Assembly: GCA_019059635.1 (NCBI GenBank)
Contig: JAGVRJ010000002.1
Location: forward strand, 2,666,001-2,730,000
Length of the DNA stretch: 64,000 nt
Reading direction: 5' to 3'
Origin: Proales similis
Lineage: Eukaryota; Rotifera; Eurotatoria; Ploima; Proalidae
The translations under genes were made by a program, and so were the position numbers. Shown here one piece after another: positions 52,560 through 62,981 of the stretch; position 1 is the stretch's first letter; each line of letters starts with the position of its first letter. The notes under the pieces are model-generated. The model worked only from the letters and a program-made list of their open reading frames with translations, made no database searches and had not been told where the DNA came from.

Positions 52560-54126
52560 ATGAATTTCGACTTTGACATAAGTCCCATAATTCCGTATGA
52601 GATCACAGGATACAACAGCGAGTTTCGCATTCTCCATCCCAGACATCTGTCCGAGTATGAACGAGCTCGACAGCTTAGCCGGTGAGTGAGCTTTAATATA
52701 TCATCTCCAAGTGTTCTGGTCAAATCTCTTTGCAGTGATCAAGTTCAAAAGCTAATGCAAATAATCGATCGAATGGGCGAGGCATCGTCAAAGGTAAGTG
52801 CTAGTGGCAAGTCGTAGAATGCATCTAATCCAGACTCGTAAACCCTAAACCCTGTCTATCAAGGCCCAAGGCCTAAAGGACATAATTACAACAGCTCGCA
52901 AGCTCCAGTTCAACTCCCATCATCGCATCTATCTGATGAAAAATCGAGCTGGCACCGAGTAAGGCAGCTGATGCGTTCGCGTGCCAAGAAATTTTTTTTT
53001 TTAATTTTTCTCGAATCGAAAGCGGCCGCTGCTGTGTAGTTGGCATGGTGAAAGTTGGCGAGAAAAAGCTGTTCGTCTACGATATACAAGGCCGCAATCA
53101 TGAGCTAACTCCGCTCTGTCTGCTCGACTTTTTCGTCTGCGAGAGTGAGCAGCGAAAAGGCTACGGCAAGCAGCTGTTTGACCACATGCTCAGCCAGGAA
53201 CAGATCAGAGCCGAGCATATGGCTGTAGACACGCCGTCCGAGAAGAGCTTGAAGTTCTTCAAGCGCCATTTCAATCTATCGCATCCGATTCCGCAGACGA
53301 ACAATTTTGTTGTCTACGCCGGGTTTTTCCAAAATAGACGTGACATTCCAGCCAAAAGAGAACAACGTAAATTCGACTCATTCTCGGCCAGTCCGGTTTT
53401 GAACAGAAGCAACTTTGCTCAATACAGCGTATGTGTCTTCTAAATTGCCATCTTAGACCTGTTCAATAAGCTTGCGCTCCGAAGTCTTTCAATCAGCCCG
53501 AGAGCCATGTTGCTGGCACTTTACGTAAAAGGTAATCTAAATTCAGCACCACCCCAAAAAGAAACGATGCCAAACTGTTTGGAAACAGGGAGACCATTCC
53601 GACTTTTCTCGAGCCTCGCACGACTAACTATCAACCGTACGCGCCTCAATCTGCCAACGCGCTTCTTCAACCTTCTGTAGTGAATCCGATATCAGCAGCA
53701 GCCGATTCAGGAACGATTTATGGCTACAGGCGCGATATAAATGGGTTGAACTACGAGCCACGCGGCCAGCGACCGGAGCAGAAACCAAGCGATGCTAACT
53801 CGTTGACGCACAATCAGCGAATGATAAATGCTTTCTACGAAAAACAGTTCACCCCTTCGGCTTATCAACAAGCCTTTCCGAGTCTGAGTGCCAAGCCGAT
53901 CGATTCGAGGACGATGAAGCCACCTCTACCTCCGAATAGACTGCAAACATTTGCCAACGATTCGTCGAGTGGCCTAAGTTTGAATTATCGCAGCCACCGA
54001 GTTAATTTGGCCACTGACTCTTGCCACAGTGCCTTTCCCAGTCTTTCTTCTTACAACTCTTCACCCAACCTGTTGTCTAACCCGGCGTATATGAACAGCA
54101 AATACAGAAAAACCAAGCTCTGGTGA
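52560..54126 (+). CDS. ATAT1: alpha-tubulin N-acetyltransferase
   Basis: Six exons fit in phase: 52560-52681, 52736-52793, 52864-52958, 53023-53428, 53457-53524, 53589-54126 (428 aa). The enzyme acetylates Lys40 of alpha-tubulin in the microtubule lumen, marking stable microtubules such as cilia. The GNAT core is unmistakable: 'VVGMVKVGEKKLFVYD', 'ELTPLCLLDFFVCESEQRKG', 'YGKQLFDHML', 'AVDTPSEKSLKFFKRHFNL' and 'IPQTNNFVVYAGFF', containing the Q/R-x-x-G-x-G/A acetyl-CoA loop as QRKGYG and the conserved LDF aspartate. The long C-terminal tail is disordered, as in other ATAT1 proteins. A poly(A) signal is at 54171-54176. Exon 5 is the least certain. Confidence 0.92.
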
Positions 54127-54387
54127 CATTCATGCTTTGTTTCACCCATTTCGGCTGTTCTCTCCTCCGTAATAAATGTTAATTGAATATCCATTTCACC
54201 TCTGAATCCAACTTGAAGTCAAGATCGTTGATTTCTCTTAATGCAGCCAGGAAGGGTTCAAGAAACCGGCTAAATTTGCAGCAAATTCAAACACTGAGAT
54301 TAAGTATAAGTTTGCTAATTAGAGAAACCACTCTCAACTTAAAGAGAACAACCGCAAATTGTGCATTTTTCTTAAAAATATTTCAAA

Positions 54388-54946
54388 ATGCTGCGACTGC
54401 CGCTGAATGCACTACTTTGGATATTTCTCGGTAAGAATCGGTTCATCGGTCTGTTCACGATTAGCCTTCACCGAATTCTCAAGCACTGAATGCTCTAATC
54501 AGCTCGGTGGGCGGCTTCAAATGTTATTACTGTGTCGACTGCCCAAGTTCGTATAGCTTTTCTACGGGCGACGTGATCAAATGCGCCTACAATCAGAAAA
54601 AATGCTACGTAATTAATTCAACCGCTTTTTAACCGATCATTTGCACTCAACTTGGACTTGTCCAGATATTCGAGAGCTATCTAAACGATCAGCTCACCGA
54701 AAGAGGTGATCGTCTCACCAAATGGCGAGTTTATGTCTCCTTTCTATATGTCTGAACGCTTTAGGTTGCGCAAGTTCTTGCTCATTGACCAGCATCGGAA
54801 AAGAGAAGGGTTCAGGAACGATCAGCTGTTGTGATGAGGATAAATGCAACTCATCGTCCAGAATTGGATTGAAGTTGACTCTGACTGCTTCTTTGCTCAG
54901 CCTGGCATTGGCACTCAACCTCTATTGTGGGGGCTTGGGACCTTAG
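54388..54946 (+). CDS. Ly6/uPAR three-finger protein, GPI-type
   Basis: Four exons, 54388-54430, 54484-54608, 54666-54705, 54765-54946, give 129 aa. A signal peptide ('LRLPLNALLWIFLALNALI') is followed by a ten-cysteine domain starting 'FKCYYCVDCPSS' and ending with the family hallmark 'CCDEDKCNSS'. A hydrophobic C-terminus ('LKLTLTASLLSLALALNL') suits GPI-anchor addition. Introns lie in the signal peptide (phase 1) and inside the domain, as is usual for Ly6 genes. Known: such proteins are cell-surface modulators of receptors and channels in animals. The next gene is a second member with the same first-intron position. A poly(A) signal is at 55022-55027. Confidence 0.82.
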
Positions 54947-55256
54947 ACGGCCTCCATTAGTCTTTAGCTGTTCCACTTTGTTTACATTTTAACAGTCTCT
55001 CTTCTCTTAAAGAAATAATTCAATAAAACTATTCGCTTCGCCAAAAAGCAAACCGCCCCATGTCTGTGAATAAACAACAACAAGCAGTTCGTTAGTGCCA
55101 CTTTGAAGGCTTTAACATTTGTTTGTTTAATATTTTCAAGAAGAAACAAAACAAATGAAAGGTTTGGCGAGTTATGAGAATTTAGTTTGCGACTAAGTGC
55201 CAGTTAACCGCGCTCTTGCTTCAATTCAAGTCTGGAAAGCAAAATTCTAAGAAGCT
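54947..55256. other. spacer between Ly6/uPAR genes
   Basis: About 310 bases with the 3' UTR and poly(A) signal (55022) of the first gene and the promoter of the second. No other element is visible. Confidence 0.5.
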
Positions 55257-55760
55257 ATGAGAGCCTGTGCGCAAATATTCATCATAGCATTCATTTTGGG
55301 TTTGTGATCAATTTACTTGATCGTTCGACTCACGTCTAATTTGGTGGCTCTTGCAATTAGCGATTCTGCTGCCTTTAGGCCAGTCTACAAGATGCTACGC
55401 ATGCAATGGTGAGACGCATTCTGACTGCAATGATCCATTCTCATATAATCGTGACTATTACTCGGAGTGTGCGAGCTGGCAGAATATTTGTGCGGTAAAT
55501 TCAATTCAAACATTAACTTGACCTATGAGAAATTCGTGATTTCTTGCGCTCGGCAGAAAATTGTCTTTTATAAATTCAACAAAAAGTACGTGAGAAGATG
55601 GTGCACAAACTCGTGTACGGTGGGAACAACCACCTACAACGGATACGCAGCGACTAGTTACTGCTGCACTAAAGACGGCTGCAACAGCGCTCCGACCAAC
55701 TCGTCCAAATTGACTTGGACCATTCTTACGTCTCTATTGATTTTTTCTATTTATTTATAA
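55257..55760 (+). CDS. Ly6/uPAR three-finger protein, GPI-type
   Basis: Three exons, 55257-55299, 55361-55494, 55557-55760, give 126 aa. Signal peptide 'RACAQIFIIAFILAILLPLG', mature start 'STRCYACNGETHSDCNDPF', and ten cysteines ending 'YCCTKDGCNSAPTNSS'. A hydrophobic tail ('WTILTSLLIFSIYL') suits a GPI anchor. Sequence is diverged from the upstream gene, but the first intron interrupts the signal peptide at the same phase, which supports an old tandem duplication. The first donor is GTTTGT, a weak but usable site. Confidence 0.82.
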
Positions 55761-55984
55761 AACACTTTGAATTATACATTCAGATTATTTTTCTCAAGAA
55801 ATTGAATTTGAACAGAAATAATTGCTTTGATTTGTTTGTGATTGTGAGTTCATGTGTCGATCAAGGCCATTTTGCGTCAACCTTCATCATCTTCCTGATT
55901 AAGTCTTTTAGCCGAAGTATTCAAGAAGAATGTCGACCGCGTCTGAGAAAAAAATTGGAGCTTGCAAGTAGCAAGAGCGTCATT

Positions 55985-56873
55985 CTAATTACCTCTGTTG
56001 TCTTCGTTTTCGCCCGTGTTTCGCATCAGTAGAGAACAAGCCGAATTGATTGCAGTTCGTGACAAGCGGTTCTTGAGAAACTCCATTCGTTTATCAGAAC
56101 TTGACTCGTTTTTGCGCACTCGTTCCAAATCAAGCTTAACGAGTAGGCCCTTTAAATTAATAGTGAAAAGTCGCAGAAGAAGCTCCTGCTCACCATAATT
56201 ATTTTGTTCTTGAGACTACGAAGACAGTTCTCTACGCCGTCGAGGCTTATCTCGTGCGCCTTGAGAAACTCTTGATGCTCAGGTCGAAGCAGATGAAAAT
56301 TTTTCTTCGCAAACTCTCCAATTTCAAGGTCATCATTCCGTTCAAGATTGGCTGCTGTCAACAACGAGTTTGATTTGGTAACCAGCTTTTTTGACAATTT
56401 ATCCTGATATTTCAGCTGATTGAGCTGCCCATCAATCCTTTTATATTCTCGCTCAAACTTGAGGCTTTCATGCCCGAATCAATGCTAAATTACCACTCGT
56501 ATTGAATGAATGCGATTCGTTCAAGAATGTCCATCTCGCTAAGCTGCTCGCTAGAAAATTTACTCTTTACAGCTGAGTCCTAGTAGAAGCTAAAATGCAA
56601 TACTTTTGGTTGCCCGTCAAGCTCATCAGTTTCAATGCCTCGCCAGTGGTTATGCTCGAACGACGCTTCGACTTTCTCCGCACGTCCAGGAATGCGTTTA
56701 TTTCGTTATCCATGACTTTTGGATTTTTTCCTCAACTCAGCGGACGACTCTTCAAATTTACCTCAGCTCGACTTGCAACAAAGCCCAGTTTAAATACAAA
56801 AAATACATGATTGCAGTTTTGCACTTGAGCTAGTGATCGTCTCATTTTTGTCTTTTCCCTTAAACTTGGTCAT
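55985..56873 (-). CDS. small charged coiled-coil protein, unrecognised
   Basis: Not recognised. Exon pieces can be chained on the minus strand: a start at 56873 ('MTKFKGKDKNETITSS'), then 'DNEINAFLDVRRKSKRRSSI' and 'GEALKLMSLTGNQ', 'EQLSEMDILERIAFIQYE', a coiled-coil exon ('FEREYKRIDGQLNQLKYQDK' to 'DGVENCLRSLKNKIIM', ending with a GTGAGC donor), and a last exon with 'KLDLERVRKNESSSDKRME' and a possible stop at 55985. The helical, basic composition would suit a kinetochore, chromosome or cytoskeletal linker, but no family is claimed. The two central splice junctions are uncertain because some introns would be very short. Confidence 0.4.
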
Positions 56874-57005
56874 TTCACGAGCTGAAATTCGCCATAATCT
56901 ACTCTCTCACTCTGTGCTGTTGATATCTGAACAGAGGCAGAACTAGCCGACTGATTGGCAGTGAGGGAGACAAAGAGAGAGGAAAAAAATTTTGGAAAAA
57001 GAGAA

Positions 57006-57123
57006 GCCTAGTACACCCAGTATTCCCAGGCGGTCACCCATCCAAGTACTAACCGGGCTCGACGTTGCTTAACTTCGGTGATCGGACGGGAACCGGTGCA
57101 TTCAACGTGATATGGTACTAGGC
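57006..57123 (-). rRNA. 5S rRNA: 5S ribosomal RNA
   Basis: The minus strand reads as a 118-nt animal-type 5S RNA: the box A region 'GAAGTTAAGCAACG', then 'GGTTAGTACTTGGATGGGTG' and 'ACCGCCTGGGAATAC'. The ends GCCTAGTAC and GTACTAGGC form a perfect nine-pair terminal helix (helix I). A T5 run just past the 3' end (minus strand, about 57000-56996) fits a Pol III terminator. Internal promoter elements are intact, so it is probably transcribed. It is a single copy here, not a tandem array. Confidence 0.95.
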
Positions 57124-57621
57124 GGTAACTTTTCAAATTGACTTGCAATTTAACCCTCAAATTTAGCTAACAGCAACCTACTAACTATTTTCTGTCGCAC
57201 AAAATTGATGAGTCATAGTCCAAGGGAGAGTTTAGACTTTTAGAGTAATTCTACAAACTAGGGATCAAGTTGAGGAATACTACCGACTAGAATCGACCTG
57301 TTGCTAGACATAAACAACAATAAATGAATTTAGAAACATATCGCTTACTTTGGTTTTATTTAAAGTTGTAGGTAACCAAGGAATTTTCGATTGAAATATG
57401 CATGAACGTCACCGTTCGAAGAAATTCTCAGGGCCGTTGGAAGTTCATGTTGGAACCAACACGATTTGAGAGAGAAAAACAAACTAATTACACAATGAGC
57501 TTGATTGCTAGGTGATTTCCTAAATAAAGAACTGCATTATGATCAGGAGCTTAAAACCTCCCTATAAATAAACGCAAAATCGCTCAGTCTGATTCTTTAA
57601 ATTTCATTTTCTACCATAAAC
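57124..57621. other. intergenic region, 5S gene to thioredoxin
   Basis: No exon or further RNA gene is recognised. The TATA box of the thioredoxin gene at its right end is listed separately. Confidence 0.5.
57563..57570 (+). promoter_or_regulatory. TATA box of the first thioredoxin gene
   Basis: TATAAATA lies 59 bases before the ATG at 57622, predicting a 5' UTR of about 30 bases. Confidence 0.6.
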
Positions 57622-58072
57622 ATGAGCGTGACGCACATCAATTCGACTGAAGAGTTTCAGCAGCACATCAGCCAAGGAGTGGTCGCTATTGACTTTTTTG
57701 CCACTTGGTGTAAGTTTTTGAGCCAAATTTGACAAATACTGTCTTGAATGACTCGTCTTTTCTCATTCGCATTGCTGACAGGCGGACCCTGCAAGATGAT
57801 CTCGTAAGAAACATTGAACAATTCTCTTTTAAGTCCCTTCTTGCTTAACCGATAGCCATAACGACAGGCCCTATTTTGAGGAGCTTGCAGGCTCTTATCC
57901 GAGCGTGAAATTCCTCAAGGTCGATGTGGATGAGTGCAGCGACATTTCTGGCTCTCTGAGCATTTCGGCAATGCCCACGTTCATAATCATGAAAGACGGC
58001 GAGAAAGTTGATCAACTGGTCGGAGCAAACAAAGAAAAACTCAAGGAGCTAATCGAAAAATATGCCAATTGA
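57622..58072 (+). CDS. TXN: thioredoxin
   Basis: Three exons, 57622-57709, 57782-57803, 57856-58072, give 108 aa, the standard length. Thioredoxin reduces protein disulfides using the WCGPC dithiol. The motif is intact: 'FFATWCGPCKMIS', with the first Cys codon split by intron 1 and the second Cys entirely in a 22-nt microexon. Downstream 'VKFLKVDVDECSDISGSLSI' and the cis-proline loop 'AMPTFIIMKDGEKV' are canonical, as is 'GANKEKLKELI'. Cytosolic, no targeting signal. It is followed tail to tail by a second thioredoxin. Confidence 0.95.
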
Positions 58073-58302
58073 TGCTGTGTGGATAGTACCCACTCGTAGA
58101 TGCTAGAGTTGTCAATCAGATTTCAATAATAGAGCATAGAAATCACCCAAAACTACACAATATTATTATATATTATTATAGTCGCATTCAGATTTGCTTG
58201 ATTAAAAGAGGCAAAAATTTTATTCGATCATTTTTGGCTTTCTAGTTGCTGGGAGGGGTTCCATTGTGGAGGGTTTTGGGAGGGGTTCGACTGCTAGCAC
58301 AA

Positions 58303-58757
58303 TTAGAACGAAAATTTCCTGAGCATTTCGAGCAGAGCATCGCGATCGGCGCCTGCCACCTCGCCCAGTTTGTAACCGGAGCGATAAGCAGTGAACGTGG
58401 GCCTACGAATGCATGAGAGGAGCGTTAGGACCGTTTAATGAAAGAGAAGCATAGCTCCTGCAAAAGTAAATATGATTACATAACTCGGACGTTTGCCCAA
58501 TGAGAGACCTCGACCAGATCATCAACGTCTACTTTGACGAACACGAAGTTTGGAAATATTCTCGAGAGCTCTTCGTAGTAAAACTTGATTTGCTGGCAGG
58601 GTCCACCTAGACAATGCGTGATTGAAAGATAAAAACTTGACTTTGCAATATCCTCGCCTCACTTACACCATCTGGCCGTGTAGTTAACGATCGTGATATT
58701 TGGGCTCTGCACGAGAGAATAAAAATCACTATCTGATCTCACGTACGTTACAACCAT
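58303..58757 (-). CDS. short thioredoxin-like protein
   Basis: Four exons, 58757-58743, 58706-58667, 58606-58480, 58402-58303, give only 93 aa. The start is truncated compared with normal thioredoxin ('MVVTYSPNITIVNYTARW'), lacking the first helix. The active site WCGPC is intact across a splice site, followed by 'QQIKFYYEELSRIFPNFVFV', 'KVDVDDL', the cis-proline 'MPTFTAYRSGYKLGEVAGA' and an end at 'LRKFSF'. Redox-active by motif. It faces the first thioredoxin, 230 bases away, in convergent orientation. A missing upstream exon is possible; otherwise it is a minimal thioredoxin fold. Confidence 0.85.
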
Positions 58758-59540
58758 TTTATTTTTTTCACTTCACAACTTTGAATTGGACTTGAACGAG
58801 CGCTCGTCCCTTTTATCAACGCTCGATTTCAGCTTTCTTTGGGTCAAGCTCTCGATGCGATGCGCGCTTGACATCATGCATTTTTGGCAATTAAGAGCGT
58901 CAACGAGTAGAAAAAGACGTGAGGCTGCGAAAACAGAGATAAATTTATTTGCTGGTTGTTGATTATAGATCGCATGATTGCTCAAACAGACGGAGCATCT
59001 TTCTTTCGTGCCCATCAGTTCTAATTACCAACACGGCAGATGACCGATTGCAGAGAAATGGCTTTTAAACGACGCGCAGACCTAAGACGCTAATTATGCC
59101 CTTTCTCTATTGATGGGTTCGACAACGAATCGCTAACTAGGTTGCTGGACAATTTCCAGTGCGATTGAGAGCAGTCGCTCAAGTCGCTAGCGGCCAGTGA
59201 AATTCATAATCGAATCTTATTAATACTCGAGTCCGAGTCGGGTCGGATCTGTTTGCTAAGCATTGGCCAATAGCCGCTTCTCTCGCTCGTATGACTATGA
59301 AGAGCAATAATTTATGTGTATGAACTTGAGTGCGGCGTGATGATCGATAACTCGCTTCTCCTCGTCAGTCTGCGCCTGGTATTGCTCACGTGTGCCTTGC
59401 TTATGAATCATCCTTAACCTGACGCTTGGATAATAAATTGTACTGTTGCAGTGTTTTTTTGTTCAATTCTGAACGCCTCATTTAATAGTGTCACTGTCCG
59501 GCTTTTCTTTTGCGTCAACACTCAGACACATAAACGCACG

Positions 59541-59573
<33 letters not shown>

Positions 59574-59733
59574 GCCCCCTCACTCAAGTGGATACTCATC
59601 TTGTCTCGTGTGGCCAATCACTCCCCTTCTTTGCGCGTACTAGTTGTTCTCAATCGTTTGATTTCCAATTTAGATCGTGTTGAAAAAAAACATTAAACTT
59701 TCACCAAGTTCAAAAGCCCATCATTGATCCAAA
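58758..59733. other. intergenic region with CA microsatellite
   Basis: Lies between the divergent starts of the short thioredoxin (58757) and the NDRG-like gene (59734). The CA repeat at 59543-59571 is listed separately. No exon or clear core promoter motif is seen. Confidence 0.45.
59543..59571. repeat. CA microsatellite
   Basis: About fourteen CA units, 160-190 bases before the NDRG-like start codon. Confidence 0.95.
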
Positions 59734-61150
59734 ATGATCCTGGCTCCAAATCAAGCGACCGAGGCCCCTGCGCAAGTGAGTGAAAACCTTTCAATTGCAG
59801 TCGCCGGCACCGATCTAATTTGTTGTCTTCTCAAGACCACGGTTACAAGTCCGAGCAATTCAAGACACGTTAAATGCCGTTCGGAGAGGCTTAACCTCAC
59901 ATTTGATGTTTGCGTCGAGAACGAGGACTTGGTGGCGCACCAGCGATGCTATATCATGACCATTCATGATCTGGGATTTGACGGTAAGAGCGCGTTCCCA
60001 TTCGTCAATTTCAATTGCCTTATTTAAGTTTAAAACTGAAGCCACTCAGTACAATCAGTTTGTGAATTGCGACCAGATGGCCGAGATTCGAAGCAGAATC
60101 GTCTGGATTCACGTGAACCTGCCCGGCCAAGAGCCAGAGGCCGAAGATTTAAATTTGAGAAAATATCCCAATTTTGAAGAGTTGGCTACTGAGCTCATTT
60201 GTGTGCTGGACACTCTCAAAGTGCAATACGCCGTTTGCATGGGAGAAGGAGCCGGAGCTAGCATTTCAACCTACTTTGCCATGAAGTATCCGAATCGATG
60301 CCAAGGCCTGGTTCTTCTCGAGCCTGTCGCCTCAAGCGGCAGCTTATTCGAGTCGATTCGCTACAAGCTGAACAACTTTCAGTTGGGCCACAAGCAGCAA
60401 AACAAACCACACGATCGATTGGACGACATTTTCAACCGAATGGAGCGAGTAAGTCTTGAAACATTTAGGGCGTTGAGTCAAGCGTTCATTTGCTTCGTTG
60501 TTCAGAGGGCGTCGACCAGCACCACGAGTTCAGAAGAATCGGAAGCCCTTCACGACGCCACGATTCAGAAGCTGATCGAGGGCAATAATCAGAAAAATCT
60601 GACGCTTTTCATTGAATCATTTTTGAGGTATTCCTTTCGCCGCTCTTGCCTAGCTCGAGTCCAATAGTAACGTCGTTCATTTATTCGGACAATAGACGCC
60701 AGGCGATTTTGGATCGTCTCAAAGAACTTTCGTAAGTGAACGAGCTCTACACCGCCTTACTCACCCGAGTCTAATTCGCAATTTAGTGTTGATGTAATGG
60801 TGGCGGTCGGCAAGAACTCGTGCACCTTCTCCGAGGCACGCAAGTTCTATCGTGCGATCGAGGACGCCAGAAGAAGCACACCGGACAGATTAGTGAACTC
60901 GCCGTTCGTTCAAGTAGACAGCGTGAGCAATGTGCTGCACGACTCGCCAGACAAGCTGGCGGTGAGCTTTCAGTATTTCTTGCAAGGCTGCGGTCTGCTT
61001 GCTGCTGTGCCGCTCCGCAATGTGAGAAAGGACAGCGTGTGCAGCTATGGCCGCTCTATGTCAATGGACGAGGGCGACAAGGGCGCAAGTTCTGGCCACT
61101 CTGACGCCAACAGTCAGCACGCGTCCAACCCAAGTTTAAATCAGGAATGA
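59734..61150 (+). CDS. NDRG: NDRG-family alpha/beta-hydrolase-fold protein
   Basis: Six exons, 59734-59775, 59836-59983, 60042-60448, 60506-60627, 60696-60731, 60787-61150, give 372 aa, normal for the family. Diagnostic blocks: 'IMTIHDLGFD', 'NQFVNCDQMAEI', 'WIHVNLPGQEPEAEDL', 'YPNFEELATELICVLDTLKV', then 'CMGEGAGASISTYFAMKYP' and 'GLVLLEPVAS', where the hydrolase nucleophile Ser is replaced (GEGAGA), as in all NDRG proteins. The C-terminus is Ser-rich. Known: NDRGs are non-enzymatic stress and trafficking proteins. The 60-nt first intron (59776-59835) has no stop and keeps frame, so retention would add 20 residues. A poly(A) signal is at 61409-61414. Confidence 0.85.
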
Positions 61151-61481
61151 TTCAATCGTGTCTTGTTGTTTTTCTTTTTAAGAAGGCAGAGTTCAGCAAA
61201 TTCATTCATTGTATTCTACATCAACCTCAGCTACCTCAAATTGGACATGCTTAAAACGGTCTACTATCCAACGGTCATAATAATTCAAGCGAAAGCTCGC
61301 TAACCCCAATATTAATAATGCAAAAATTTGTTTTGTAGCAATAAGCTAGACTTTAGAGCAATAATTGTTGTTAATTTAAACTGAAAGAATAGAATGCTTT
61401 TCACCCCTAATAAATGTAATCTTCATGTCACAAAATAGCTGCGCAGAATTTTTTTCAACTCACCGAGTGGAACTGGTTTAT
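61151..61481. other. 3' UTRs of convergent genes
   Basis: Holds the 3' UTR and poly(A) signal (61409) of the NDRG-like gene and the 3' end of the minus-strand coiled-coil gene. Nothing else is visible. Confidence 0.5.
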
Positions 61482-62836
61482 TCAAGCAAAACTCAAGTCA
61501 AATAGTCCGCTGGACTTGATTGGGTTTGGCAAGTCCGGCTGCTTTTTGGGGCGTTGGGCTTGAAGCTTTTTAGCTGCTTCTAATCTCGCCAGTTCTCTTT
61601 CAAACTCCCTTCTGCACACAGAGGCAAATATTCATCGCATCACCATCTGGCCCGCACTCATTTTAAGTAAATTGAGCTCACTTGACAAACTGACAGCTTT
61701 TCGATATCAAAGTGTGCTGGTCAATTTGGACGCGTCGGTTCATCTCGAGCCGTTCAAGTTTCTCCTCCAGCTCTTTGACGCTTTTAAGCGCCAGTGAGTC
61801 TTTTATTTTCTCATAGCCTCGCTGAAATCATTTGAACTGTGCGGCTGATTGCACTTACACTTGCCCTTCTCGTTCTCCAGTTCCCTTTGCATTGCATCAT
61901 TTTGTCCGTCTGCCCACTTGTGACGTTTTTTTTTCGTTAAAAAAAAACTGAAGAGATAAAACAAACCATCTCTCACCAGACAAGCAAGAAGCTGCTGATG
62001 CTGCTTGTTAATCGACTTAAATGTGGCAATCAGACAGTCCAGTTTTAGCCTGTGCTCGTGCTTGTGCTTGGCCAGCTCGCCTTCGAGTTTTTTATGCTCG
62101 TTTTGCTCGTGTTCAATTTGACTTGATAGACTGCGGCAAAATCGAAAATGAATAAAATTTTTCAAATTTGAGACAACACTGACCGGCTGAACTCGTTCTC
62201 AATGCTGGCGATCGACTCTTTTTTCAACTCATATTCTCCTTTTACCGTTTGATTAGGAATCACTTAAGTTCAAATGTGCATCATTTACTCAAAAGTTTCT
62301 GCTTCTCAGTCTTCAGCTGACTAAGCTCCTTGCTCTCTTTGAAAGGACAACTCACTTTGAGTGTGAGAGCTCAAGCACCGTAAAATGTTCAAGTCTACTT
62401 TTAAACAATGTCTCTTTCAGGCTGGACAGTTGTCCGACCTTTTTCTGCTCCAAATTGCGAAAATGAATCTTTTCTTTGAAATGACTCTGTCCCTGTTATT
62501 CTGATTTGAAACATCCCACTTGAGCATTTTACCCTCATCGAATATTCGCATGTGTTTTCCAAGGATCTGCGGATTCGTGCCGCTCGCCGCTGCCTCCAAG
62601 CAATCCGAGCTGGTGCCTTTTGAGAAAAATGTTCGATTCTCGGCCAAGTGTTGACCAGAGTGCCTTACTTGAGTCAAAAGGCATGAGCTGTCTCGACATG
62701 GTTCTATATGTTGTTGAGAGAAACCGAAAACACTCGTCTTGACTAGAATGAAGAGCAAGCACGTGAGTCGAATAGAATTTCTAAAAATATCACTGATCGG
62801 TAGGTCAAGACCGAAAGACAAATTTTTGACGCTCAT
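61482..62836 (-). CDS. coiled-coil protein, unrecognised
   Basis: Many short exons on the minus strand, ending with 'REFERELARLEAAKKLQAQR' and a Pro/Lys-rich tail before the stop at 61482. Other exon pieces: 'LKSVKELEEKLERLEMNRRV', 'MQRELENEKGK', 'LSSQIEHEQNEHKKLEGELA', 'LKLDCLIATFKSINKQHQQL' and 'KIHFRNLEQKKVGQLSSLKE', all strongly coiled coil. The 5' part is uncertain: an open frame starts at 62836, but at least two introns near 62660 and 62510 must be removed to reach the coiled-coil frame, so the N-terminal residues are not fixed. It diverges from the CCDC186-like gene across about 145 bases. A cytoskeletal or ciliary role is possible but not shown. Confidence 0.5.
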
Positions 62837-62981
62837 CGATCGGCAGCGAACGCAAATTATGCTCGAATTCGCCAGTCGAATGACGTGAGTTGAAATGCTC
62901 GATTCTGTATATTTCTTGCTCGTTGCATTGAGGACGGCTCCAAGAACGATAGCGAGTCAGATTATGAATAATTAGGCAAAG

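Noticed and set aside
53525-53546. A 22-nt intron in ATAT1 between exon 5 and a CAG at 53546.
   Set aside because: The alternative acceptor at 53588 gives a 64-nt intron, the normal size here, and the same reading frame.
56885-57000. Possible spliced-leader RNA next to the 5S gene, because AATTTTGGA (56989-56997) resembles an Sm site and SL genes are often linked to 5S.
   Set aside because: No leader-like exon with a GT donor or stem-loops could be found upstream, and the tract equally serves as the T-rich terminator of the 5S gene on the other strand.
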